Source: JBARRS01 sp049644345 (GTDB taxonomy: Bacteria; Actinomycetota; Thermoleophilia; Gaiellales; Gaiellaceae). From it: 33,488 nucleotides of DNA. A program made the translations under genes and the position numbers. This document shows positions 1 to 7,811 of the stretch, in pieces (the first letter of the stretch is position 1; each line of letters starts with the position of its first letter). The notes below the pieces were generated by a model. That model was not told the origin of the DNA, did no database searches, and worked only from the letters and a program-made list of their open reading frames with translations. The stretch is from NCBI GenBank assembly GCA_049644345.1, contig JBARRS010000009.1, positions 1-33,488 of the forward strand, given 5' to 3'.

Positions 1-161
1 TCCACGCCCACTGTGGCCAGCCGCCACGCCGTGCCGCGCGAGCGCGCCGCAGGCAGCGCCGCGGTCGGGATCGCCGCAGGCGCTTCGACGTGAGCGCCCT
101 GTACCGTCTCCGAACTCGCAGGCGCAGCGGTCTCGAGTGCTGATTCGAGCGCGGTTGACAT
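1..161 (-). CDS. Partial CDS, N-terminus only (possibly a sugar transferase of the polysaccharide locus)
   Basis: An open minus-strand frame starts at an ATG at 161 with a purine-rich GGGGAT a few bases upstream and runs off the left edge, giving 53 visible codons. The visible part is an Ala/Pro/Glu-rich, low-complexity N-terminus (starting MSTALESALE) ending in a basic stretch (ARSRGTAWRLATVGV) that looks like the lead-in to a membrane helix. Codons are GC-rich at third positions, as in real genes here. Long disordered heads before a first membrane segment are common in polyprenyl-phosphate sugar transferases that open polysaccharide loci, and this gene is co-directional with such a locus. 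No conserved domain is visible, so the function is only a guess from context; the existence of the gene is moderately supported. Confidence 0.5.
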   Translation of the reverse strand, partial: MSTALESALETAAPASSETVQGAHVEAPAAIPTAALPAARSRGTAWRLATVGV

Positions 162-599
162 CAGATCCCCATGCGCTCAGGAGCCCCAAACGAGCCCCCG
201 CGCATATCGTGCCGGGTCGGCACTTTCTCCCTCCTCTACCCAGGAATTAGGCTGCTACGTTCGTCCTCGAGCGACGGGCCGAAACGGCGTGCCGGCGGTC
301 GCGAGCAGCCGCCAACCCTTGAGGATCGATCCGCCTCTCGCCGCACTCAAACTCTCCCCCCTTGCCGACCTCCTGACGACGCCCCTACGTGGCGAGTCTA
401 CATTCGCCCAGCTGCGAAGCCAAGCCTTTGTTCCGTGTCCGAAAAGGCCTTAACCCCTTTCACATGTTGACTCGCAATAGCCGCGTAAACAATCGTCCGT
501 TCGGCTAGGTTTCACCGCCGCTCGTCGCCCAGCCCGACGGCGCCAAAGGCGGTCCCGCACCCCCTTCTGTCGGCCGCTGGACGGCACTCTGACGGCGGC
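162..599. other. 438-base intergenic region without a recognisable gene
   Basis: This stretch lies between the flavoprotein stop and the start of the partial gene at the left edge, both on the minus strand. A 99-codon plus-strand frame crosses most of it, but its translation is Arg/Ser/Pro-rich and resembles no protein family. A small inverted repeat (GTGCCG, GGT, CGGCAC) lies at 209-223 without a T-tract. It presumably holds the promoter of the leftmost gene, but I could not find a convincing -35/-10 pair. Confidence 0.5.
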
Positions 600-1796
600 T
601 TACCAGGAGAAGTTGAACGGGCGCGGGGGCTTGTCGAGGACTCGCCGCGTCAGCGCCCGCGCCGCATACCAGGTTCCGGCGACGAAGCGCATGACCGGGC
701 CGAAGCTCGCTGCTGCCGGAGCGCCGAGGAAGTGGAGGCCCGAGACATCCGACTCGAGGCCCGGGCCCAACACGGCGTAGCCGGTCGTCGCCCGGACTGC
801 CGCGACGATCTTCGGCGGGAGGAACGTGTACCTCGCAATGTCGACACGGTACCCCGTCGCCAGGAGCACATGATCGACATCGCGGAGGCTGCCGTCGCTC
901 AGTCGGACGCGGGCGCCCCTGCCCTTCGATCGCGCGGTGAGGACTGGCCGTCCCGTGGTGACGGCGAGCGGCGAGATTCGAGATCTTAGCCACGCCGCCC
1001 CGGCCGGTCGCAGGCAGCGATGCTCGATCTCCAACCGAAGCTTCGACGGAAGCTTCCGGTAGAGGTCCGGCGCCGCGACGAGCCAGTCCCAGCCGTGCGG
1101 ACCGAGATCCGTCGGGGGCGAAGCGACGTGGCGGATCAGCCTTCCTGAGAGGCCGGGCTCTTGAAAGAGCAGAATCGACGCGGAGCGGGTGACGACTTCG
1201 ACCTCTGCGCCACTCTCGTGCAGGAGCGCAGCGGACTCGAGCGCGCTTTGACCTCCGCCGACCACGAGGACCCGCTTTCCGGAGAACTCGCGAAAGTCGC
1301 TGTGCTCCGATGAGTGGGAGCTGACGCTTCTCGGAAGCGACTGGAACTCCGGTGGTCGCCACGCAAACGGCGCGATTCCGGCCGCGACGACTACGCGGCG
1401 GGCCGAGAGCCGCCCGCCGTGTTCGAGAACGATGCGGAAGCCTTGGCCGTCACGATCGATCTGCGCGACCCGCTCGTCGCGCAGGTCCGGCACCGCCCGC
1501 TCTCGAAACCAGTGGCCGTATTCGACGTAGCAGTCGAGCGGAACCGGCTCCGCAAACCTTCCACGCTCTTGCTGATAGGTGTCCAGCGTGAGCCTGCGGT
1601 CGGGATCCGCGATGTGGGACGACCTCAGCGACGAGCGAAGGAACATTCCTGCGGGCATGTGACGACGCCAGAACTCCATTTCCTCCCCAAATACCTGCAC
1701 TTCGAGGCCGGCGGCTCCCAGGTGGGCGGCGGCCGCGAGCCCGTAAGGACCCGCTCCGACGATCGCGACGTCGAGCAGAGGCCGGCGAGTCACCAC
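600..1796 (-). CDS. FAD/NAD(P)-binding flavoprotein monooxygenase-like oxidoreductase
   Basis: The 398-residue protein begins with an FAD-binding Rossmann motif, GAGPYG at residues 14-19, has a second dinucleotide motif (VVGGGQSALESAALL) near residue 175 for NADPH, and a late LLATGYR motif near residue 305. This is the three-motif layout of flavin-containing and N-hydroxylating monooxygenases (CzcO/FMO/lysine N-hydroxylase-like proteins), which use NADPH and O2 to oxygenate a small substrate in the cytoplasm. The start is a GTG (GTG-GTG-ACT); no strong Shine-Dalgarno is seen. It sits downstream of the polysaccharide deacetylase, 125 bases away, so it may be co-expressed with the polysaccharide genes. 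The substrate is unknown; oxidation of a sugar or amino-acid substituent is possible but unsupported by any specific motif. Confidence 0.8.
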   Translation of the reverse strand: MVTRRPLLDVAIVGAGPYGLAAAAHLGAAGLEVQVFGEEMEFWRRHMPAGMFLRSSLRSSHIADPDRRLTLDTYQQERGRFAEPVPLDCYVEYGHWFRERAVPDLRDERVAQIDRDGQGFRIVLEHGGRLSARRVVVAAGIAPFAWRPPEFQSLPRSVSSHSSEHSDFREFSGKRVLVVGGGQSALESAALLHESGAEVEVVTRSASILLFQEPGLSGRLIRHVASPPTDLGPHGWDWLVAAPDLYRKLPSKLRLEIEHRCLRPAGAAWLRSRISPLAVTTGRPVLTARSKGRGARVRLSDGSLRDVDHVLLATGYRVDIARYTFLPPKIVAAVRATTGYAVLGPGLESDVSGLHFLGAPAAASFGPVMRFVAGTWYAARALTRRVLDKPPRPFNFSW

Positions 1797-1921
1797 CGCA
1801 CCATCGGCAGCGCGCGCCGAAGGGTGCTAACGGAAGCTGCACAGACGAACGCCACGGGCCGGACCTCCATTGTCCCAGCTTTCACGACGGGTCGGCGGTA
1901 CTCAACGAGACGATCGTTTTC

Positions 1922-2638
1922 CTAACGAGCTCGTGCGAGACGCGCGAGCGTGGAGGCCTTCAGCCGAAGGCGGAGGTGCCCGTCCTTGCGATAGACGCCC
2001 ACGCGCGGGAGCGCGAAGCGGTCGACAGGGGCAGCACGGCCGGGAAGCGCGAACGCCGCTTCGTATCCCGCCGCCCGAGCGGCGCTCCGCACCCGCGCGT
2101 CATGCTCGCCGTACGGATAGGCAAGCAGCCTGCACGGGCGCCCGAGCTCGGCCTCGATCCGTTCGCGCGATTCCGCGACCTCGCGCCGGAGCTCCGCGTC
2201 GGAGAGACGGAGGAGATGCGCGTGGGAGATTGAGTGCGATCCGATCTCCAGGCCGCGGTCGGCCAGACCGCGGAGCTCGTCCCACCCCATCGTCAAAAGT
2301 TCCCCCGGATGCGCCTTTACCTCTGCTGCAAGCTCGGGCACGCCGAGCGGGCGGGGTCGGTCGGCGTAATCCGCGCACGCGAAGACGGTCGCCGGCACGC
2401 GCAGGCGCTCGAGCGCCCGCAGCGCCGCGGCGACGCTCCTGAACGCGTCGTCGAACGTGACGTGGAGGAGCTTTCCGCCGCCGAGGAGCCTGCCGGCGGT
2501 AGCCGGGCGGTAGCCGCGCGCAACGAGTGCCGCCAGCTGCCGCTCGAGCGTCTCGGCCCCGACGGCCAGCGGATGGTTCCAGCGGTCGGTGACCGCGTGG
2601 TAGCAGATGACGAGCGAACGGAACCTCCCATTCACCAC
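1922..2638 (-). CDS. Polysaccharide deacetylase (NodB domain, CE4 family)
   Basis: This is a 238-residue protein with the CE4/NodB layout: YHAV at residues 13-16, the catalytic/metal motif TFDDAF at 61-66, a metal-binding SHSISH segment around residue 135, and an AYPYGEHD motif after that. These are the motif-1, motif-2 and motif-3 positions of metal-dependent N- or O-deacetylases acting on polysaccharides. No signal peptide is obvious, so it may act in the cytoplasm or leave by another route. The start is a GTG at 2638, only 7 bases after the stop of the upstream O-antigen-ligase gene, so the two are almost certainly cotranscribed. In context it probably removes acetyl groups from the polymer or its lipid-linked precursor. 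Confidence 0.88.
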   Translation of the reverse strand: MVNGRFRSLVICYHAVTDRWNHPLAVGAETLERQLAALVARGYRPATAGRLLGGGKLLHVTFDDAFRSVAAALRALERLRVPATVFACADYADRPRPLGVPELAAEVKAHPGELLTMGWDELRGLADRGLEIGSHSISHAHLLRLSDAELRREVAESRERIEAELGRPCRLLAYPYGEHDARVRSAARAAGYEAAFALPGRAAPVDRFALPRVGVYRKDGHLRLRLKASTLARLARAR

Positions 2639-2645
2639 TGGACGG

Positions 2646-4121
2646 TCAGAGCGTAGGTGAGGCGCGCGAGCCGGCGGCGCGAATTCGCTGCGAGGCTGGG
2701 CGCGGGCGAGCCGGCGCCGGCGCCGCGCGCCTCACCATTGCCTCGAGCGCGATCGCCAGCCCGACGAAGATCCAGAGCGGCTTCCCGAGCTCGTTAGAGG
2801 CGAAGAACATCGAGACGGCGAACCCGGCCATGCTGACGAGGAGTGAGATCGCCAGACGCTCGAGGAGACGGTCGCCGAGTGCGCGGGCGCGCCGGAACGT
2901 CGAGAGGTACGACCAGGAGGCAAGACCGAGGACGAGCATGAAGAGCGCGAAGCCGACCACCCCGAGCTCAGTCAATGCCTCGAGGTAGCCGTTGTGGACG
3001 ACCCGGCCGGCGTGGACGTAGGAGGCAGCCGTGTTCACACCGGGAGTCGTCTGCAGGAGGTCGAGCGCCTTCGCCTGGAAGTTGCCGGCGCCGAGGCCGT
3101 GCCAGGGATGTTCGGTGAATCCGCGCCACGCGGCGCGCCAGAGGTCGATCCGGCCGGAGCCACGATCGCCGTTCGGGCCGCCGTAGTTGAAGATCGTCTC
3201 CGCCCGCTTGATGAAGTTGTCCGATCCGGCGATTGCCGCGACGACTGCAGCGCCGGCGAGCGACATCGTGTAGGTCAGCTTCTGCCTCGCGCTGCGGAAG
3301 AACAGGCGCCACGGCGCGAGCAGAGTCGCGAAGACGACGGACCCGAGGACGACCAAGCCGGTCCGCGACAGCGAGGCGACGACGGAGAGGACGACGACTC
3401 CGACGATGGCGTAGTAGACGGCCTGTCGCTGTGGCCGCCTGTCGGTCGCGGCCAGGGCGAGCACTGCAGGGAGAGAGATGACTTGGTAGATGGCGAAGTA
3501 CACATGGTCGCCCTGGAGGCCGGTGGCGCCGAGCCCCGACTGGAAGTACTGCGAGCCGTGCCGGAAGTATTCGACGAACGAGACGATGCCGAACACGAGC
3601 GAGCCGACGGCGAATGTGGCGAGGATTGCTAGCACCTGCGCCGACGACCTGACGAGGACGGCGAACGTGAGCATGTACGAGACTGCGAGCAGGTACTGAA
3701 ACGTTGTCCGGTAGACGAGGCCGGAGTCCGTGGCCCAATACGCGCTGAACAGGATCCAGAGACCGTAGGCGCCCGCAGCGACGAGAAGCGCGTTCGGCCT
3801 GAGGCTGATGCGGCCCCGGCTCAGGGCGTAGTACATGAGCACCGCCAGCGCCATGACGGCGGCGAGGCGCCCGATCCGTAGTCCTGAGCCGAGCGAGACG
3901 GACTCGACGAACATCGTTAAGACCAGAAAGAGCGGCAAGGCGGTGATGTCTGCCGCGACGAGCAGAGCGATCCCGGCGCCAAGCACGACGGCCGCGCCGT
4001 AGAAAGCGTGGTGGACCACAAGCAGCCCGACGCCGGCCGCTACGAAGAGAAGCAAGCCGACTAGCGCCGGCCCACCCCAGTCGCCTTGGGAGGGCCTCGA
4101 CACCAGCGAGTTCACGCTCAT
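2646..4121 (-). CDS. O-antigen ligase / Wzy-type polymerase family membrane protein
   Basis: This 491-residue protein is made of many hydrophobic segments (about ten to twelve, from residue 18 to near 460). It carries the family's long periplasmic-type loop, with RGFTEHPWHGLGAGNFQ followed by VHNGYLEALTELGVVG; the histidine-bearing NGYLE segment is the usual Wzy_C/WaaL signature. Such proteins join or transfer lipid-linked oligosaccharides on the outer face of the membrane, either as a polymerase or a ligase, and sequence alone does not decide which. Its ATG overlaps the stop of the upstream BY-kinase gene in an ATGA arrangement (4118-4121), implying translational coupling with the chain-length regulator, which favours a polymerase role. 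The C-terminal 25 residues are Pro/Ala/Arg-rich. Confidence 0.85.
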   Translation of the reverse strand: MSVNSLVSRPSQGDWGGPALVGLLLFVAAGVGLLVVHHAFYGAAVVLGAGIALLVAADITALPLFLVLTMFVESVSLGSGLRIGRLAAVMALAVLMYYALSRGRISLRPNALLVAAGAYGLWILFSAYWATDSGLVYRTTFQYLLAVSYMLTFAVLVRSSAQVLAILATFAVGSLVFGIVSFVEYFRHGSQYFQSGLGATGLQGDHVYFAIYQVISLPAVLALAATDRRPQRQAVYYAIVGVVVLSVVASLSRTGLVVLGSVVFATLLAPWRLFFRSARQKLTYTMSLAGAAVVAAIAGSDNFIKRAETIFNYGGPNGDRGSGRIDLWRAAWRGFTEHPWHGLGAGNFQAKALDLLQTTPGVNTAASYVHAGRVVHNGYLEALTELGVVGFALFMLVLGLASWSYLSTFRRARALGDRLLERLAISLLVSMAGFAVSMFFASNELGKPLWIFVGLAIALEAMVRRAAPAPARPRPASQRIRAAGSRASPTL

Positions 4122-5716
4122 CGCTTCGCGGTCTTGCGCTGCCGAGTCGTCTTGGGGCGCTTCGGCAGCTGTTTTGCGATCCGACTCGATCGTCTCGCCG
4201 CCGAGCGCAGCTTGTCGATTGTCGCAGCCTGGCCGTCTGTCTTCTTCTGCGCCGTGTAGCCGTAGCCACCGTATGAGCCGAACGCGGGGACGCCTGTGAA
4301 CACGACGCCGACGAGGTTGATGTCGAGACGCTCTACAAGCGACCGAACCTCGGCCGCTTCATCCCTGTTCGTGCGGTCCTTACGCGCGACCAGGATCACG
4401 CCGTCGACGATCCGCGCGAGCTCCAGGGTGTCGGCGACCGCCAGCAGCGGCGGTGAGTCGATGAGCACGTAGTCGAAGCGACTGATCAGATCGTCGAGCA
4501 GCTTGCGCATCTGCGGGCTCGAGAGCAGTTCCGACGGATTCGGCGGCAGCGGCCCGCTCGAGAGAAGCATGACGCGTTCCGCGCCTTGAACATCCGCTAG
4601 GTCGCCGGCGCTCGCGTCGAGCAAAGCGGCGTCGGCTCGTGCCGAGCCGACCAGAACGCTCGTCAGGCCGGGGGTGTCCGACCGGACGTGGAAGGCCTGC
4701 TCGAGGCGCGGCCGCCTGAGGTCGGCCTCGACGGCGATCGTCGTCGCCCCGGAGCGCGCGATCGCCACGGCGAGATTCGCTGTGACGGTTGTCTTGCCTT
4801 GTTGAGGTGAGGCGCTGGTGACGAGGATCGTGCGGAGAGGACGCTCGACGGAGAGGTAGTTGAGGTTCGCGCGCAGGGCGCGAAACGCCTCGGAGCTCTC
4901 GCTCGTCGGAGGCGAGGGAATACGCTCGAACCGGGAGGGGGCGTCGCTCGGAGCGCCGAATGGGTGTCGCTGGCGGCCGGCGGTCACGCCCTCGAAGGGA
5001 ATCTGGCCGATCACCGGGACCCCGAGCGCGTCCTCGACCTCCTCACGGGTTCGGAGCCTCCGGTCGAAGTGCTCGCGAAGGAAGGCTCCCAGGAGGGCGA
5101 GTACGAGCCCGAGGGCGGCCGCGATGGCGATGTTCCGTTTCGGCTTTGGAGCAACCTTGTTGGGGTCAACGTGAGCCGGATCCCAGATCGTCGCAGTCAG
5201 CGGAGCATCGAGGAGGCTGCCGCTTGGGCCGATCTTCACCGGCCGGTTACCGAATCGCTGTTTCACGAGTTGCGAGAAGGTGACCCCGAGTGCGTCGGCG
5301 ATCCGTCGCGCCTGCTGCGCGCTGTGGTCGTCGACCGAGATCCCCAGCACCGCCGTCTGCGGATTGATCGAGACCGAGACTTTCTGCAGCAGCTGCTCCG
5401 GCGACTCGTTGAGGCCGAGCTGGTGGATTACGCGTGACGCGACAACGTTGCTCGTCACGAGGTCGCTCATCGTCGCCGTGAACGGCTGAACCGCGTTGGC
5501 AAAAGTCGGCTGGAAGAGGCTGTTGCCTTGGCCGACAACGATCTTCGTCTCCGCCCGATAGACCGGAGTCTGCGCAGCCGAGAACACAGCTGCCGCACCG
5601 ATCGAGATGCCAAAGATCGCGACGACGACCAGCCGCTGCCGTCGGATGACGTCGAGATATTGCCGAAGCCCGATCGAACGATCGTCTTGACCCGCAAGCT
5701 CCATTACGTCACGCAC
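4118..5716 (-). CDS. Polysaccharide co-polymerase with BY-kinase domain (Wzc/ExoP/CpsCD-like)
   Basis: This 532-residue protein combines a Wzz chain-length domain and a bacterial tyrosine kinase. A first membrane helix lies at about 28-48 and a second at about 196-213, bracketing the extracytoplasmic loop. The kinase has a Walker A at 301-310 (SASPQQGKTT), a Walker A' region at 327-335 in which the usual first Asp is Glu (VEADLRRP), and a Walker B (YVLID) at 416-420. A short tyrosine cluster (Tyr482, 485, 487; SYGGYGY) is the expected autophosphorylation site. It is followed by an unusually basic tail of about 28 residues. The start is GTG at 5716; an in-frame ATG lies 12 bases further in. 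It heads the operon with the polymerase/ligase and deacetylase and should control polymer length and export. Confidence 0.9.
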   Translation of the reverse strand: MRDVMELAGQDDRSIGLRQYLDVIRRQRLVVVAIFGISIGAAAVFSAAQTPVYRAETKIVVGQGNSLFQPTFANAVQPFTATMSDLVTSNVVASRVIHQLGLNESPEQLLQKVSVSINPQTAVLGISVDDHSAQQARRIADALGVTFSQLVKQRFGNRPVKIGPSGSLLDAPLTATIWDPAHVDPNKVAPKPKRNIAIAAALGLVLALLGAFLREHFDRRLRTREEVEDALGVPVIGQIPFEGVTAGRQRHPFGAPSDAPSRFERIPSPPTSESSEAFRALRANLNYLSVERPLRTILVTSASPQQGKTTVTANLAVAIARSGATTIAVEADLRRPRLEQAFHVRSDTPGLTSVLVGSARADAALLDASAGDLADVQGAERVMLLSSGPLPPNPSELLSSPQMRKLLDDLISRFDYVLIDSPPLLAVADTLELARIVDGVILVARKDRTNRDEAAEVRSLVERLDINLVGVVFTGVPAFGSYGGYGYTAQKKTDGQAATIDKLRSAARRSSRIAKQLPKRPKTTRQRKTAKR

Positions 5717-5794
5717 CGTAGTGGAATGACACGCCGTTCGAAAGACGCAAGGCCCAGGTCACCGCAACCCCGCAGTACGATACAAGCTGATGCG

Positions 5795-6045
5795 GTGGTC
5801 GATGGTCTTTCCTTGCGTCTAGGCGTCTACGCAGACCTCGTCTACCGATCCGACGGTGAGACGCTTACGGCCGATCGAGCGTTCGTCAAGTTCCTGCCGA
5901 GTATGCCGCCACGCGGCGAGGAGATCGTCCTCTTCGGTCGCCTCGATCCGCGCTCGGTGCCTCCTATTTGAGATTCGGAACGAGGCCGTCCGGTTCGTGC
6001 GGTTCCCGTACTACGGGTCCGTCCCTCGTTCGAGTGATCAAGCCG
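5795..6045 (+). pseudogene. Decayed N-terminal fragment of a glycosyltransferase
   Basis: From a GTG at 5795 the frame reads VVDGLSLRLGVYADLVYR, then a segment ending EEIVLFGRLDP, and stops at TGA 5969-5971. After a +1 frame change the translation continues with EAVRFVRFPYYGSV and a few more residues before it becomes unrecognisable. From memory of the family, these blocks in this order resemble the N-terminal Rossmann part of group-4-type glycosyltransferases that occur in polysaccharide loci of Thermoleophilia-like genomes. The C-terminal nucleotide-sugar domain is absent because the next gene starts at 6074. I read this as a truncated, frameshifted remnant. A short functional protein is possible but unlikely. 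The stretch also covers most of the 357-base gap between the divergent 5716 and 6074 genes, so their promoters may lie in it. Confidence 0.5.
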
Positions 6046-6073
6046 TCACGAGTGCGCTCCGAGACCAGAGGCG

Positions 6074-7624
6074 ATGGAGCCGCCTCTCCGCCGCATCGGG
6101 CTCGCCTGCCTTCTTGTGCTTGCTTTCGCCCTCGGGCTTCGTCTGGCCCCGGCGGCCGCTACGGGGCCCGAACGCACGGCTTCCGCGGCCCTGGCGCGAA
6201 ACCTCGTCTCGGACGGTGCGTTCAACGGAGGCTTGGGCGGCTGGCGCGGCGAGCATGCGACGCTCTACCGCATTCGCAACGGGGTGGAGGGGCAGGCACT
6301 GCGTGTTTTTCCCCGCCAAAGGGGTCGCTTCGCGGCGGCGCGACGGCCCCGCCCCGTCGCCTGGGCGATCCGCGGGACCGTCTACATCGCGACCGGCTGG
6401 ATGCGAAGCCGGCAACCCGGCCGCCGCGTGTGTCTCCGGCTCAGCGAGTTCTCGTACGGCGCGAGGGTCGGCTCGAGCGCAGCCTGTCTGAGGACGCGAC
6501 GGGCATGGAAGCTTGTCCACGTGCGCTACAAGGCCCGACGCAACGGATCGGAGATCGGCATCGCCGTACAGAGCAGCCGCGCATCGTTCGACGTCGACCA
6601 GATCAGCCTCCAGCGGTGGGCGGGCACTCGCACGCGTGCCAAACGCTGCAAGAGCGGGAGCTGCCCCTCGACCACATCGAGCGGCTCGACAGGCACGTCC
6701 ACGACAACCGGCGGCTCCACGACGCCCACGTCGACCGCCGGCCGGTGGTACTCGTCCGACAGCCCGTTCAATCGGCCTATTCCCTCCGACGCCGCCGTCG
6801 ACCCGAACTCGTCCGCGATGGTGAAAACGCTCGTAGACGGTGCGGTCCACGGGTTCGCAATTGCCGCCAAGCTGTGGTCGTTTACGGTCTACTACGCCTC
6901 GCCATCGACGCCTAAGCAGACCGTCTCCCTGACCGCCTCCTGGTCTCCATTCCGCTCGATAAGCGGCGTGCCGATTCCGCCGAACGCCGCTCCCGACCCG
7001 GCCGGCGACGGAAGCATGACCGTCATCGACCCTGTCACCGGCTGCGAGTACGACTTCTGGCAGGCGCACCAGAACACCGGCGGGAGCTGGAGCGCCTCGT
7101 GGGCGAATGCGACCTTCGTCAGCTCGAGCGGCATCTATGCGGGAGGCGATTCGGCGCGGGCGTCCGGCTTCGCAAACGGCCTCGGTCTCATCCGACCCGA
7201 GGAAATGTCAGCTGGAGTGATCCCACACGCGCTCGCCTTCTCCTATCCGTATCCCAAGGCCGGCGGCCATGTCTGGCCGGCGACTTCCAGCGACGGCAAG
7301 AGCACGGTTTCGAGCGCGATGCCCGAGGGCGCGCACGTGCAGCTCGACCCGAGCCTGAACCTCGACAGCCTCGGTCTAACGCCGTGGCAGAAGACGGTCG
7401 CAGTAGCGCTGCAGATCTACGGCATGTATCTCAGCGATGGCGGCGGAACGGTCTCGCTCAACGCACAGAACCCTCTGTCGACAAGCATGGGGTATCCGTG
7501 GGGGGACGTCGACTTCGCGATGCTTCCAACTTCTCTACTCAGCCACATGCGGGTGTTGTCCCTACCTCCGCTCGATAACAAGCCGGGATACATCGTCCCC
7601 ACCTCCTGCGCGACACTCAACTAG
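6074..7624 (+). CDS. Secreted two-domain protein: CBM-like N-terminal domain and a C-terminal domain of unknown function
   Basis: This 516-residue protein has a clear signal peptide (hydrophobic core at residues 9-24, APAAATG cleavage region near 30). Residues about 42-182 begin NLVSDGAFNGGLGGW and end FDVDQISLQRW, the start and finish typical of CBM4/9/22-like jelly-roll carbohydrate-binding domains. A low-complexity Ser/Thr/Gly linker runs from 197 to 222, and a roughly 290-residue C-terminal domain starts SDSPFNRPIP. That domain contains MTVIDPVTGCEYDFWQ, repeated aromatic residues and a conserved-looking GLIRPEEM, but I do not recognise its family. The start is an ATG at 6074 with AGAGGCG upstream. 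Lying inside the polysaccharide locus, it may bind or process the exported polymer outside the cell; that role is inference. Confidence 0.75.
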   Translation: MEPPLRRIGLACLLVLAFALGLRLAPAAATGPERTASAALARNLVSDGAFNGGLGGWRGEHATLYRIRNGVEGQALRVFPRQRGRFAAARRPRPVAWAIRGTVYIATGWMRSRQPGRRVCLRLSEFSYGARVGSSAACLRTRRAWKLVHVRYKARRNGSEIGIAVQSSRASFDVDQISLQRWAGTRTRAKRCKSGSCPSTTSSGSTGTSTTTGGSTTPTSTAGRWYSSDSPFNRPIPSDAAVDPNSSAMVKTLVDGAVHGFAIAAKLWSFTVYYASPSTPKQTVSLTASWSPFRSISGVPIPPNAAPDPAGDGSMTVIDPVTGCEYDFWQAHQNTGGSWSASWANATFVSSSGIYAGGDSARASGFANGLGLIRPEEMSAGVIPHALAFSYPYPKAGGHVWPATSSDGKSTVSSAMPEGAHVQLDPSLNLDSLGLTPWQKTVAVALQIYGMYLSDGGGTVSLNAQNPLSTSMGYPWGDVDFAMLPTSLLSHMRVLSLPPLDNKPGYIVPTSCATLN

Positions 7625-7661
7625 CGTAGGCAGGCAGCGCCGCCCGGCACTACGGGAGCTC

Positions 7662-7715
7662 GTGCGGCTGCTCTACCTAGCGCCCCGCTTCCCACCGCCC
7701 GAGCCTTGTCTCTGA
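7662..7715 (+). pseudogene. Possible remnant of a second glycosyltransferase N-terminus
   Basis: In the 187-base gap before asnB, a GTG at 7662 is followed by VRLLYLAPRFPPPEP and a stop at 7713-7715. This resembles the first beta strand and loop of GT4 glycosyltransferases (M-R-x-L-Y-L-A-P-R-x-P). Only about 16 residues match, so this is weak. It is noted because another glycosyltransferase fragment lies on the other side of the secreted protein. Nothing else recognisable was found in 7625-7790. Confidence 0.2.
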
Positions 7716-7799
7716 GCAGGGAGAACCACGTCCGCCCCCCTTTCGGGTGATTCGGGATGTTGGACTCCAGGCCTAACGGGAGCACGCCATCGGGCCACC

Positions 7800-7811
7800 T
7801 AGACTTGGTTC
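7800..7811 (+). promoter_or_regulatory. Putative leaderless promoter of asnB (TAGACT, 6 bases, ATG)
   Basis: TAGACT at 7800-7805 fits the actinobacterial -10 consensus TANNNT and lies exactly six bases before the ATG at 7812, with no Shine-Dalgarno. That is the layout of a leaderless transcript starting at or next to the ATG. No good -35 is visible. The same spacing recurs at lysS, the GNAT gene and the phosphorylase gene in this window. Confidence 0.4.

Noticed and set aside
209..223. GTGCCG-GGT-CGGCAC hairpin as a terminator
   Set aside because: Only six pairs, no T-tract for either strand, and no plus-strand gene upstream to end.
171..470. 99-codon plus-strand frame in the left intergenic region
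   Set aside because: Arg/Ser/Pro-rich translation with no family resemblance and no ribosome-binding site; looks like chance openness in GC-rich DNA.
505..1362. 285-codon minus-strand frame overlapping the flavoprotein
   Set aside because: It shadows the flavoprotein gene in another frame; composition is Arg/Pro/Ala-rich without motifs.
2968..4269. 433-codon minus-strand frame across the O-antigen-ligase gene
   Set aside because: It is Arg-rich and lies over a clear multi-helix membrane protein in the true frame.
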